Shown: one piece after another, positions 25,171 to 34,349 of the stretch | How positions within the stretch are numbered: position 1 is the first letter of the stretch | Layout of the letters: each line of letters begins with the position of its first letter | Source: Paenibacillus radicis (ex Xue et al. 2023) | Lineage (GTDB): Bacteria > Bacillota > Bacilli > Paenibacillales > NBRC-103111 | DNA: 64,000 bases | Direction of reading: 5' to 3' | Assembly: GCF_024722015.1 (NCBI RefSeq) | Contig: NZ_JANQBD010000031.1 | Location: 1 to 64,000 of the forward strand | Made by a program: the position numbers and the translations under genes | Notes under the pieces: model-generated | Seen by the model: the letters and a program-made list of their open reading frames with translations, nothing else | What the model was told of the DNA's origin: nothing | Database searches by the model: none

Positions 25171-28100
25171 CTACAAGGAAATTAATTTGGCTACATAAAC
25201 AAGGTCAATAATGTTAATAACTCCATCATGATTAAAATCCATATGCTTGAATGCATCCCAATTAACGCTTCCTGACGTCAATCCGTACACCTTAGCCATA
25301 TCTTCTAGATCTTTCCGATCTAGCTGATGGTCACCGTTCACATCACCGTGAATCGGACCAATCACCTTAGACCTAAACAATTGAAGCGCTTGATTCAAGT
25401 TCACGATAGCTTGATCCAGCTTTTGCTCGGTGGATGTTTGATCCGCCAATACTGAATTAGCCTCATCAATAGCTGTTTTCAGCGCTGCTTTTGCCCCTTG
25501 CGGATATTGACCGTCTGCCGTTCCTTCCACAGCCGAGTTATAAGCACTTAGGGCATTATCAATGGCTGCCTCGAGCGGTTTAACGTTCGGTCCTGCTCCG
25601 ACAATCACCTTAGACCTAAACAATTGAAGCGCCTGATTCAAGTTCACGATAGCTTGATCCAGCTTTTGCTCCGTGGATGTTTGATCCGCCAATACTGCAT
25701 TAGCCGCATCAATGGCTGTTTTCAGCGCTGCTTTTGCCCCTTGCGGATATTGACCGTCTGCCGTTCCTTCCACAGCCGAGTTATACGCATTTTGGGCATT
25801 ATCAATGGCTGCTTCGAGCGGTTTAACGTTCGGTCCTGCTCCGACAATCACCTTAGACCTAAACAATTGAAGCGCTTGATTCAAGTTCACGATAGCTTGA
25901 TCCAGCTTTTGCTCGGTAGATGTATGGTCCGCCAATACTGCATTAGCTGCATCAATGGCTGTTTTCAACGCTGCTTTTGCCCCTTGCGGATATTGACCCT
26001 CTGCCGTTCCTTCCACAGCCGAGTTATACGCATTTTGGGCATTATCAATGGCTGCCTCGAGCAGTTTAGCATTGGAACCTGCCAACTCTAGCATAATATT
26101 GATCGTGGCCGGTTGAAGATGAGTAATGACACCCCGACTGTTTGCAAGCTGTACGTCTGCTGAAATTATAGCTGTCCTAGGTTGGCTAAGCGCTTTGGCT
26201 TTCCAATTCATTGCAATTAACGGTCCATCGGTTGCAATAGCCCCAGCAGCGCCTTTGCTTATTGCAAATATACGAACCTGTCCAGGAACATCTCTCCTTA
26301 TGTCAATGACTTGGAATACGGTTTCCACTGATTTCACCGATTCCGCTGATACAAGCTCCAACAGATTGGAGTCATATTCCAATTTGATTTCTTGTGCATA
26401 GATTGCCCCGGTTGTGAGAGCTGCTACATTACTTAATCCATAAGTCATACTGAATGGCTGCCCAGAGACCACACTTGGGACACTTGTAAGAGATGTGTTA
26501 ACTTCATTAGAAACCAGAGTTGTAAGGCTTAATACCGGTCCGGTTCCCGTCCATTTCGCATTCCCATCTCCCGCTTCTACTTTGAACGTATATTGCGTAT
26601 TAGGTGTAAGACCCGTCACTGTATACGAGGTCATCGAATTTGGAACCGTATTCGCTAAATTCACAGGGGTAAACACAGCTGCTCCAGCAATCGCTTTTCC
26701 ATTCTGATAAACTCTATACCCTTTGACCCCGAGATCATCGGTTGCTTCTGGCCAGCTTAATTTCACGCTCGTCGCTGTAACCTCACTGGCTGTGACCTGA
26801 CTTCCGGCAGGCCACTTGGGAGCTCCGGTATCATAGGCTGCTGCTGTAGTTACTTTTAATTGAGCCGGATATTTAGTGCTGTTACCAGCGGCATCAACCG
26901 CTTCCACTTCAAAGGTGTACGCCGTATCGAAGTTTAAGCCTGTTGCATTGAAGGAAGTGCTTGTTCCTGGCACTGTACCCTTCTTTACTCCATTGGCATA
27001 TAGATTGTACTGCTTCACGCCTACGTTATCCGTTGCGGCAGTCCATTTAATATTCAGCCAAGTCGTATTGGCCTTGTCTACAAGTTGAATGACATTGCTG
27101 CCCGTAGGGGCCGTTGGAGCAATAGAATCCTTGACTCCCGTTGTCGTCACCGTAACGGATGGACCGCTGCTCCAGTTCCCTGACGCATCGATAGCCTCCA
27201 CTTTAAAGCTATAGGACAATGCTGGAGAAAGTCCGTTTACCGTGAAGGTGGCTGCAGCCTGTCCGGAGCCGGAGGCCGAATTGCTGCCTATTAGGGTGGA
27301 GCCCTCATAGATTCGGTAGCCTTCTACTTTCACGTTATCCGTTGCCACCGCTGCCGACCAATCCAATTTAACAGATGTATCGGTAATATTAGATGCTGTA
27401 AGTGCACTGTTATTCGTCCAAACCGGTGCTAATGCAGCATTATTGGAAGAACTGTCCATCGTTGTAGTACCAGTGAAGGTAAGACCGGATGAATTGGCGA
27501 TTTTCCATGGTGCTGCAAGCCCTACGAATACAACATCCTTGAACGAGCTGTTTCGCATATAACCGATGTTCGTTTGCACAGCATTATAAAATTTTACATT
27601 TTCAAAATGAATGCCTTCATGGAAGCCTCCGTCAACTCCCGCAACATTGATAGCCTCTTTCTTATAGCCGTCTACGGAAACGTTTTTAACCGTAATATCT
27701 TTGAACTGTGATGGAACTGCAGCCGGCTCGTATTCAATTGCTGAGTTGACGTCGGAGTAGGCCGATGTGAAAATAAAAGCTTGGTTTTTGCCATTTTTCA
27801 TCGCTGTATCTCTGAAAACCACGTTCCTGCCTCCACCACCGGTTGGCGTATTCGTTTTGGCACGGAGACCGATTTCAGTCTGTTTCATAACATTGTCTTC
27901 AGCCAGGATGTTCTCAATCCAAGCAGCTGTATGGCTTCCCATTACTACGCCGCCATGTCCTTCTCTCATGTAGTTGTTGAATATCCAAGCATTGCGGGTA
28001 GGCTCATCCTTCTGCCCTTGAGCACCTTGGCCCGCTGCAAAGTTCATAGCGTCATCACCGGTGTCAAAAATATTGTTAAACACCGTAAGCCCATCGCCAC

Positions 28101-30387
28101 CACCGAATTCAATTCCGTCTGCATTATTGTCATCAAAGGTCAGAAGCTTGACGCCAGTTACAGTGACATGATTGGAATTCAAATTAACCAAGGTATGGTT
28201 GGATGGATTCAGTGCGGTAAACCCGCCATAAAACGCGTTCTCAACACCACGCAGCGTAATCAGATTGGAACGTGTAGAGTATGCACTTGTTTGATCCATA
28301 CCGAGCGTATCTCTAGCGTAGTTGGTTTGGTTCTTAGCAAGAATTCCGTAGGTGTTGTAATTAGTGTTACTGCTTCCCGCTTGCACCGGAAAGAAATTAT
28401 CGTCCGTTCGAGTCGGTGCTACCCAACCATTCCCGTCAATAGTACCTTCCCCTACAATCCGGATGTTCCGTAAGCTTCCATAGTCATAGGTGTGTGCGTT
28501 GATCAGCGAGTAAAATCTCGGAACTGTTGTATAATCGTACAGCATGTAATCAAATGCATAATCTTCAGGCTTTTCAGAACCAAGCAGAGTCGCGTTCTTA
28601 GCTACCTCCAAGGTCATATCACTTTTCAGCCAAATGGAGCCTGTCTTGAATTTACCTGCAGGTACTAGCACTTTACCACCTGGTGTTACTGCATCAATGG
28701 CATCTTGGATAGCCTTCGTATTTAAAGTGACTCCATCGCCAACCGCACCGTAATCAACGATATTAAATACTTGCGGAACGGCAGTTGTAGATTGGGTTAC
28801 TTGATTGCTTGCCGGCGATTCAATCCCGTTGCTGTCCACTGCTTTTACAGTAAATGTATACGGGGTGTTCGGCGTAAGACCTGTAACCGTGTAATTATGC
28901 ATGCTTATTTTTACATGACGGTTGTCCGTATCCTCTTCGTAAAACTTGTCAATAAACGGTTTGGCCGGAGAATAGACCGCTGCGTTACTATTAGCCGTTC
29001 CAATAGCCATCGGTTGGCCATTCATGTAAACCTTGTAATCGACAATGTTGGAATACTCATCAGGCTTCTCCCACGCTAGAATGATGCTCTTCTCATCATA
29101 GGCCATAGCGGGAACTCTTAAGTTCTTGGGAGCTTGCAGCGGTGTGTTGGACATCGGAGTAACCGACATCTCATTGGAATTGTTTCCTTCTACACCGTTG
29201 ATGTTGGCACTTACGACGATATAGTAGATGTTGCCATTAGTCAGACCCGTGTAGAGATACTCGTTTCCTGTAAGATTGGAGGCAACCACAGCATAAGGTC
29301 CGCCGGCAGTTGTGCTGCTCTTTACAGTGTAGGAGCTAGCTCCAGTAACCGAAGACCATTTCACTTTGGCTTGAGCGGGGCCAGCCTCCAGACTCGTAAT
29401 AGTCGGCTTTCCAGGAGCCGCCAATGGAGTTGCAATAGCTTCGACCGCATTAGCTCCTTCTCCAACAGCGTTTGAAGCACTTACAGTAAAATAATAGGGA
29501 GTCCCGTTGGTCAAGCCTTCGTATGTATAGGAAGTCATGGTAGCGTCAGGCGTTTTGTAAGAGCTCGTGTAATTGCCGCTGGCTGTTCCAACCTTCACTG
29601 TGTAAAAGGTCGCGCCGGACACTGCCCCCCAGCTCAGGTCGACACTTTGGCTTTTGGGAGCCGCCAATAAAGAAGCCGGTTTATCCGGAACCGAAGCTGC
29701 TGCTTCGTTCTTATAAACCTTGATGTTGTCCAGGTAGTGGCTTCGGCTGGAGGAGCCTGGACTCACAGAGTCAAACTTGGCAATATTCGTAACCGAATTA
29801 TCGAAAGGAACTTGACTAAGCTTCTTGTCTCCGTCAATGTAGACATCCGCTTTCTGGGAATCGATATCAGCAACAACTTTAAATTTGTACCATGTATCCT
29901 TTACATAAGCAGGAAGATCATAATAAACAGCCGGTTGCCTTCTGTAAGTGAAGATGCTGCCGGATTTCGTTTCAATATTAGCGGCAACCACACCTTCTGA
30001 AGACAATAACCGGATAATTTTAGCCCCTGAGTTAACTCCCAGACTGGATAAAAAATCAAATTCAATCGTAACTTGTCCGCTTGTCTGGGCTGTAAATGAC
30101 TTCTCTATCGATGTAATATCGGTTGAAGCCGTGCTATTCGCATCATTCAGAAAAAGCGCCTTATTAGCCGCATTTTTCGGGTCAACCCTAACATCTGCAA
30201 AATTGTTAGCTGTTGCCGGATTGGGAGTAATAATATAGTCGGATGGAACCGTGCCCGCTTCGAAATCTTCATTAACGAGATAGACGGATGCAGCTGAAGC
30301 TGCCGGCACCGATACAAGCGTCAAACCTGAAAATCCATAGACGAATGTTGCCAAACTCATAAGCAAGGAAATACCTTTGCGTCGCAT
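25171..30387 (-). CDS. Large secreted GH28 polygalacturonase-like enzyme with FN3, cohesin, triple FIVAR and dockerin
   Basis: Hydrolyses galacturonan-type backbones, perhaps as an exo-enzyme. Order (approximate residues): signal 1-32; concanavalin-like domain; three FN3 to about 540; GH28 beta-helix about 545-985 with FNIVDYGAVGDG, NADGIEF, TGDDAMNF, GHGGVVMGSH and EIGLRAKTN, corresponding to the NTD, DD, GHG and RIK motifs of GH28; three further FN3 (LDWSAAVATDNVKVEGYRIY type); cohesin-like domain; three nearly identical FIVAR units of 81 residues; dockerin with two repeats (DVNGDHQLDRKDLED and DFNHDGVINIIDLVY). Start ATG 30387 follows GGAGGTG at 12 bases; TTG 30393 is an alternative. First of the secreted genes after the ABC permeases. 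1738 aa. Confidence 0.9.
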   Translation of the reverse strand: MRRKGISLLMSLATFVYGFSGLTLVSVPAASAASVYLVNEDFEAGTVPSDYIITPNPATANNFADVRVDPKNAANKALFLNDANSTASTDITSIEKSFTAQTSGQVTIEFDFLSSLGVNSGAKIIRLLSSEGVVAANIETKSGSIFTYRRQPAVYYDLPAYVKDTWYKFKVVADIDSQKADVYIDGDKKLSQVPFDNSVTNIAKFDSVSPGSSSRSHYLDNIKVYKNEAAASVPDKPASLLAAPKSQSVDLSWGAVSGATFYTVKVGTASGNYTSSYKTPDATMTSYTYEGLTNGTPYYFTVSASNAVGEGANAVEAIATPLAAPGKPTITSLEAGPAQAKVKWSSVTGASSYTVKSSTTAGGPYAVVASNLTGNEYLYTGLTNGNIYYIVVSANINGVEGNNSNEMSVTPMSNTPLQAPKNLRVPAMAYDEKSIILAWEKPDEYSNIVDYKVYMNGQPMAIGTANSNAAVYSPAKPFIDKFYEEDTDNRHVKISMHNYTVTGLTPNTPYTFTVKAVDSNGIESPASNQVTQSTTAVPQVFNIVDYGAVGDGVTLNTKAIQDAIDAVTPGGKVLVPAGKFKTGSIWLKSDMTLEVAKNATLLGSEKPEDYAFDYMLYDYTTVPRFYSLINAHTYDYGSLRNIRIVGEGTIDGNGWVAPTRTDDNFFPVQAGSSNTNYNTYGILAKNQTNYARDTLGMDQTSAYSTRSNLITLRGVENAFYGGFTALNPSNHTLVNLNSNHVTVTGVKLLTFDDNNADGIEFGGGDGLTVFNNIFDTGDDAMNFAAGQGAQGQKDEPTRNAWIFNNYMREGHGGVVMGSHTAAWIENILAEDNVMKQTEIGLRAKTNTPTGGGGRNVVFRDTAMKNGKNQAFIFTSAYSDVNSAIEYEPAAVPSQFKDITVKNVSVDGYKKEAINVAGVDGGFHEGIHFENVKFYNAVQTNIGYMRNSSFKDVVFVGLAAPWKIANSSGLTFTGTTTMDSSSNNAALAPVWTNNSALTASNITDTSVKLDWSAAVATDNVKVEGYRIYEGSTLIGSNSASGSGQAAATFTVNGLSPALSYSFKVEAIDASGNWSSGPSVTVTTTGVKDSIAPTAPTGSNVIQLVDKANTTWLNIKWTAATDNVGVKQYNLYANGVKKGTVPGTSTSFNATGLNFDTAYTFEVEAVDAAGNSTKYPAQLKVTTAAAYDTGAPKWPAGSQVTASEVTATSVKLSWPEATDDLGVKGYRVYQNGKAIAGAAVFTPVNLANTVPNSMTSYTVTGLTPNTQYTFKVEAGDGNAKWTGTGPVLSLTTLVSNEVNTSLTSVPSVVSGQPFSMTYGLSNVAALTTGAIYAQEIKLEYDSNLLELVSAESVKSVETVFQVIDIRRDVPGQVRIFAISKGAAGAIATDGPLIAMNWKAKALSQPRTAIISADVQLANSRGVITHLQPATINIMLELAGSNAKLLEAAIDNAQNAYNSAVEGTAEGQYPQGAKAALKTAIDAANAVLADHTSTEQKLDQAIVNLNQALQLFRSKVIVGAGPNVKPLEAAIDNAQNAYNSAVEGTADGQYPQGAKAALKTAIDAANAVLADQTSTEQKLDQAIVNLNQALQLFRSKVIVGAGPNVKPLEAAIDNALSAYNSAVEGTADGQYPQGAKAALKTAIDEANSVLADQTSTEQKLDQAIVNLNQALQLFRSKVIGPIHGDVNGDHQLDRKDLEDMAKVYGLTSGSVNWDAFKHMDFNHDGVINIIDLVYVAKLISL
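25367..26095 (-). repeat. Three tandem 243-bp repeats encoding FIVAR units
   Basis: TTAGACCTAAACAATTGAAG recurs at 25367, 25610 and 25853, an exact 243-bp (81-codon) period. The three units are almost identical in DNA, pointing to recent duplication or gene conversion. Copy number may vary between strains. Confidence 0.93.
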
Positions 30388-30456
30388 TGCCAAAAATAAC
30401 ACCTCCAAAATATATGTGTGCAGTCGTTAAGGCGTTGATAGAGCATCCTATAGCAT

Positions 30457-31338
30457 CTACCCTTTGACGGAGCCCACTAATGCCCCTTTTGCAAAATATT
30501 TCTGCAGAAACGGATAAACAACCAGAATGGGTAGAGTGGAAACAACAATGACAGCCATTTTAATCGTTTGATCCGGTGGTTTAACAAAATCACTGCCAAA
30601 GTCCGATGTATCCGCGCTAAACGCACTTGCTACAAGAACGATTTGTCTTAACAGCACCTGGATAGGCCATTTATTCGCATCATTCAAAAAGATAATGGCA
30701 TTGAAGTAAGTGTTCCAGTAGTTAACGGCATAAAATAGAGATATCGTGGCGATCGCCGGCATAGACAGCGGAATAACAATTCTGAACAAGATTCCGAGAT
30801 CATTGCAGCCATCGATTTTGGCAGACTCCTCAAGACCCTCAGGCAGGTTCATAAAAAAGCTCCGCATAATAATCAGGTTGAATGCATTAATCATGGTCGG
30901 GACGATCAGAGAAAAGTATGAATCCACAAGTCCCATTGCCTTAACTACCAAAAAGGTCGGTATCAAACCTCCATTAAAGAGCAGCGTGAACACAACCAGG
31001 AACATGAAAAAGCGGCGTCCATCCAAATCTCTTCTCGTTAGGCCGTATGCCATCAAGCAAGTTACAAACATGCTGATTAAGGTTCCGAAGAGGGTGACCC
31101 CCACAGATACACTTAATGAACGAAAGATCGCACTCGTCGATAAAATATAGCGGTAAGCATCCAAGGTATACTCGGTCGGAATCAAAATAAACGGTTTGCG
31201 AGCTATTTCCTCTACAGTTGCAAAAGAAGCCATAATAACATGCATGAGAGGAAGGAACGTAACCAACGCTATAAGGATGAGAAAAAAGATATTGAAGAAA
31301 TCAAACATTCTGTTAAGTAATGTCTTGTCTTGAACCAT
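30457..31338 (-). CDS. Sugar ABC transporter permease, YtcP/LplC type
   Basis: Second membrane subunit of a CUT1-type oligosaccharide importer. 293 residues with six hydrophobic segments and the inner-membrane EAA loop LEESAKIDGCNDLGILFRIVIPLSMPAI, which contacts the ATPase. The C-terminus GALVGSVKG is typical of YtcP/LplC proteins. ATG 31338 follows GGAGG at seven bases. It sits between the first permease and the GH28 gene, so oligogalacturonides or rhamnogalacturonan fragments are the likely cargo (inference from context and from the related B. subtilis Yte/Ytc systems). No ATPase gene is present; these importers often share MsmX-like ATPases encoded elsewhere. Confidence 0.93.
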   Translation of the reverse strand: MVQDKTLLNRMFDFFNIFFLILIALVTFLPLMHVIMASFATVEEIARKPFILIPTEYTLDAYRYILSTSAIFRSLSVSVGVTLFGTLISMFVTCLMAYGLTRRDLDGRRFFMFLVVFTLLFNGGLIPTFLVVKAMGLVDSYFSLIVPTMINAFNLIIMRSFFMNLPEGLEESAKIDGCNDLGILFRIVIPLSMPAIATISLFYAVNYWNTYFNAIIFLNDANKWPIQVLLRQIVLVASAFSADTSDFGSDFVKPPDQTIKMAVIVVSTLPILVVYPFLQKYFAKGALVGSVKG

Positions 31339-31365
31339 TGCGGTACCTCCTTATGACCCAGTCGA

Positions 31366-32319
31366 TTAGTAAATGCCTTCCTCGCCGATTTTTTTGGCTA
31401 ATTTGTTAGAAAGTACAACCAGAAATAGGCCAACAAATGATTTAAAGAAACCTACTGCCGTGCTGAAGCTGAATTGACCTTGTTTCAGACCGACTGTGTA
31501 TACATAGGTATCCAGAATTTCGGCGACGGAACGATTCATCGAATTGAGCAGCAGATACACATGCTCGAAGCTGAGATCGAGAACATTGCCTATTCGAAGA
31601 ATTAACAGCACAACAATTACACTTCTTATTGAAGGTAAGGTGATATGCCAAATTTGTCGGAACCGTCCGGCTCCATCCATTCTTGCAGCCTCATACAGCT
31701 GCGGGTCGATGGCTGCGATTGCAGCCAGATACACAATCGTTCCCCAGCCCGCTTCCCTCCAAATAACCTGAACAATGTACATGGGGTGAAACCAGCCTTC
31801 GCTCAGCAAAAAGTTTACCTTGGGAAATCCAAAGTACAGCATTAATTGATTAATAATTCCGCCATCCATCGTTAGCATTACATAGGCAATGGATACGATA
31901 ATGACCCATGACAAGAAATGCGGGATGTATACGATCGACTGCACCAACCGTTTAAAAAATACATTTGCCACTTCATTCAACATCACAGCAAGCACAATGG
32001 GGACCGGAAAATAAAAAACAATATTATAGAGGAACAAGACAAACGTGTTTTTAAAAATGTTCCAAAATTCCGGTTCACTAAACAATTTATTAAAATGCTT
32101 CAGCCCTACCCACTCACTGCCCGACATTCCCTTGTATGGCAAATAATCCTGAAAGGCAATAAGCAGCCCATACATAGGGAAATATTTGAAAATAATAAAA
32201 TAGATAAGCCCAGGAAGGATCATCAAATACATATACCGGTTCCTGACTAATCTTTTGGCTAATGAACTGCTTGATTTGGGTACCGGCATCGGCTTGGACT
32301 GAACGACACTACTATTCAT
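31366..32319 (-). CDS. Sugar ABC transporter permease, LplB/YteP type
   Basis: First membrane subunit of the importer. 317 residues, six hydrophobic segments, and the EAA loop YEAARMDGAGRFRQIWHITLPSI. The N-terminal RNRYMYLMILPGLIYFIIFKY is characteristic of LplB/YteP proteins, as is the ending SNKLAKKIGEEGIY. ATG 32319 follows AAAGGAAG. It lies 27 bases before its partner permease and 165 bases after the binding-protein gene, the gap holding a stem-loop. Confidence 0.93.
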   Translation of the reverse strand: MNSSVVQSKPMPVPKSSSSLAKRLVRNRYMYLMILPGLIYFIIFKYFPMYGLLIAFQDYLPYKGMSGSEWVGLKHFNKLFSEPEFWNIFKNTFVLFLYNIVFYFPVPIVLAVMLNEVANVFFKRLVQSIVYIPHFLSWVIIVSIAYVMLTMDGGIINQLMLYFGFPKVNFLLSEGWFHPMYIVQVIWREAGWGTIVYLAAIAAIDPQLYEAARMDGAGRFRQIWHITLPSIRSVIVVLLILRIGNVLDLSFEHVYLLLNSMNRSVAEILDTYVYTVGLKQGQFSFSTAVGFFKSFVGLFLVVLSNKLAKKIGEEGIY

Positions 32320-32439
32320 TACACACGACTTCCTTTCTTACGGAGGCCAATAAAGCCTTGTTGTATATGATTGAATCAAGGATACTCGGCTGTACCAGTC
32401 CTTGAGGGATGATGAACACGTCGAGGTTCAACTGGTGAA

Positions 32440-32463
32440 GGCTGTTGAATGGTTTCAACAGCC
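32440..32463 (-). other. Stem-loop between binding-protein and permease genes
   Basis: Perfect 10-bp stem GGCTGTTGAA / TTCAACAGCC with a 4-base loop and no T-run. In many importer operons such a structure protects the upstream binding-protein mRNA so that it is made in excess; inferred here. Confidence 0.6.
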
Positions 32464-32483
32464 CCCAACAAAGCGTATTTTAA

Positions 32484-34025
32484 TTATTTAACGTTTTTGT
32501 AGGCTGTATTGTATTCTTCGATAATTTTGGCTCCGCCTTCGTCCTGCCACTTTTTCACAGCTGCTTGGAAGCCATTTTCGTCGATGGTACCTAACATAAA
32601 TTTATAAGTAGCATCCTTGATAATGTCCTGAAGTCTTGCACCCTTCTCGTTAAACGTTTTGGAATCCAGAGATACCGTCGGATCTGGAACTCCAAAGCTG
32701 ATAGCATCCTTGGCAAGCTTTTCGGCCTTTTCACGAACCGGAAGGCTGTAAAAAGATGGGGTTACATTAGTGGTGTCAGCAAGTGCGATGCTTTGATATG
32801 GCTTAACATCCTTCTCCAGCAGCTTCTGGTCGGTTCCAGGAACTACCTTGCCATCCTTAACGGTGTAATGGGTGTTCTCAACCCCATACTTAAGCAGGTT
32901 AGCAATTTCCGGACTTAGGAAATAATTGTAGAAGGCCAGAATTTGCTTTAATTCTTTTTCCGTTTTAACTACAGCTTTAGGGAACATAACCATAGTGCCA
33001 TACCCTGGTAGCGCCCATGTCGCCGGCTTACTGTTCGAGCTGCTTGTAATTTGGTTAACCAGGTCATATTGAGCTTCCTTAACGTTTTTGGACGTTTTAT
33101 CCTGCATCGTTTCAACATCCGGCATCGAGCCTATATACATCCCCGCTCTACCGGTGTACATCATGTTCTGCTGATCCGTTTTGCTCGTAACCGGGAAGTC
33201 TTGATTAATCAAACCTTCGTCACGAAGCTTCTTAATAAATTTCATCGTTTCCATGTACCCTTTAGTAGCAAATTCAGGAGTAAGCTTCCCATCGACAACC
33301 CCCCAGCCATTAGGAGTTCCGAAGAATGAGCTTAATGTTTTAAAAGAGCCGTAGACCAGATCGTTGCGATCCGCTAGCCCCAGTGTTTTACCTCCACCAG
33401 CCAGATCCGCTTCCTTGAATTTTTTCAGCATATTGTAAATATCATCGGTTGTTTTAGGCTCTGCGAGACCAAGCTTATCAGCCCAATCTTTACGGTAGAT
33501 AATACCTTGGCGCGTCAGCGGTCTTTCCTGATAAAGCGAATAAATTTTGCCGTCCACACTCGTATTCTTTAGAATATCGGGGTTCATCTTACTTAAGAAG
33601 GAGTACTCCTTTAAATAAGGGCCTAGCTCCCAGAATTGTCCGTTTTTGATAGCATCGCGAAGCAGGACGAAAGACGACTGGTTTTTAATATAAGCAGCTT
33701 GCGGCAAAGATCCCGTTGCAAAGGCGGCCTGAAATTTCTCATCATAAGAACCGTCCGGTACCCATTGGAACTCAATTTGGGTTTTTGTTTTTTCTTCAAG
33801 TATTTTCTTGATCGTCTCCGATGGAACCTCAGGTGTCTGCAGGTTCGCCATAATAGTTATTTTGGAAATAGGCTCCACTTTCGTATTTTCCGTATTCGTT
33901 GACGTATCCTTCCCTGTTGCCTCCGGCTTCACGTTATCGCCGCAGCCTGCAAGGATCGATGTGACCGCTAACACCGCAGCGCAAAAAACAGCAGCTTTTT
34001 TGGCATAACCCTTTGTTCTTTTCAA
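32484..34025 (-). CDS. Extracellular solute-binding lipoprotein (oligogalacturonide importer?)
   Basis: Captures sugars outside the membrane for the two permeases encoded next. The N-terminus is a lipoprotein signal with lipobox SILAGC. The body resembles LplA/YtcQ-type family 1 binding proteins (LYQERPLTRQGIIYRKDWADKLGL, FFGTPNGWGV, AGMYIGSMPDVE). The start is probably TTG 34025 (then KRTKGYAKKAAVF), because GGAGG lies ten bases upstream; the open frame reaches ATG 34049, but that start has no ribosome site and would place GGAGG inside the gene. 513 aa. It begins the long minus-strand train ending at 15888. A clear promoter was not found in the 34.05-34.24 kb stretch. Confidence 0.9.
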   Translation of the reverse strand: MKRTKGYAKKAAVFCAAVLAVTSILAGCGDNVKPEATGKDTSTNTENTKVEPISKITIMANLQTPEVPSETIKKILEEKTKTQIEFQWVPDGSYDEKFQAAFATGSLPQAAYIKNQSSFVLLRDAIKNGQFWELGPYLKEYSFLSKMNPDILKNTSVDGKIYSLYQERPLTRQGIIYRKDWADKLGLAEPKTTDDIYNMLKKFKEADLAGGGKTLGLADRNDLVYGSFKTLSSFFGTPNGWGVVDGKLTPEFATKGYMETMKFIKKLRDEGLINQDFPVTSKTDQQNMMYTGRAGMYIGSMPDVETMQDKTSKNVKEAQYDLVNQITSSSNSKPATWALPGYGTMVMFPKAVVKTEKELKQILAFYNYFLSPEIANLLKYGVENTHYTVKDGKVVPGTDQKLLEKDVKPYQSIALADTTNVTPSFYSLPVREKAEKLAKDAISFGVPDPTVSLDSKTFNEKGARLQDIIKDATYKFMLGTIDENGFQAAVKKWQDEGGAKIIEEYNTAYKNVK

Positions 34026-34240
34026 ATTATTCCAACCTCCATTTTTCATTGCAGAATCAAAAATGCTCTCGTCCTGCTCTCCTTTTTATCATAGAGGTGC
34101 TTTTCCATTCCATATACAATCATTGCCTCACAAACACTTGTGCCACTGGGCTTTTCAGCCTATATGAGATAGGTATCTGAGATAATGATCATGGATGTTA
34201 TTGGGGTCTGGAAATTTCATCCTCCGCTTTGTTAGTAATG

Positions 34241-34290
34241 CAAAAGAACCTTCAGTTCCACTTTTAAAGTGTAACTGAAGGTTCTTTTTC
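34241..34290 (-). terminator. Terminator after the upstream binding-protein gene
   Basis: Stem AAAGAACCTTCAGTT / AACTGAAGGTTCTTT, 15 bp, with an inner CACTTT/AAAGTG hairpin; T-rich on both sides. It separates this gene from the main train, which therefore needs its own promoter between about 34.05 and 34.24 kb. Confidence 0.88.
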
Positions 34291-34349
34291 ACATTTTATA
34301 GGATTCGCCCACCTGGGTTTACCCTTCTGGAATAGCCCATCCCCTGCAA

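Noticed and set aside
25624..26091. 155-aa plus-strand frame with Cys-rich repeats
   Set aside because: It is the mirror of the triple FIVAR repeat in the polygalacturonase gene, so its internal repetition is explained.
27781..28473. 230-aa plus-strand frame
   Set aside because: It lies fully opposite the GH28 catalytic domain, whose motifs are clear; no independent start signal.
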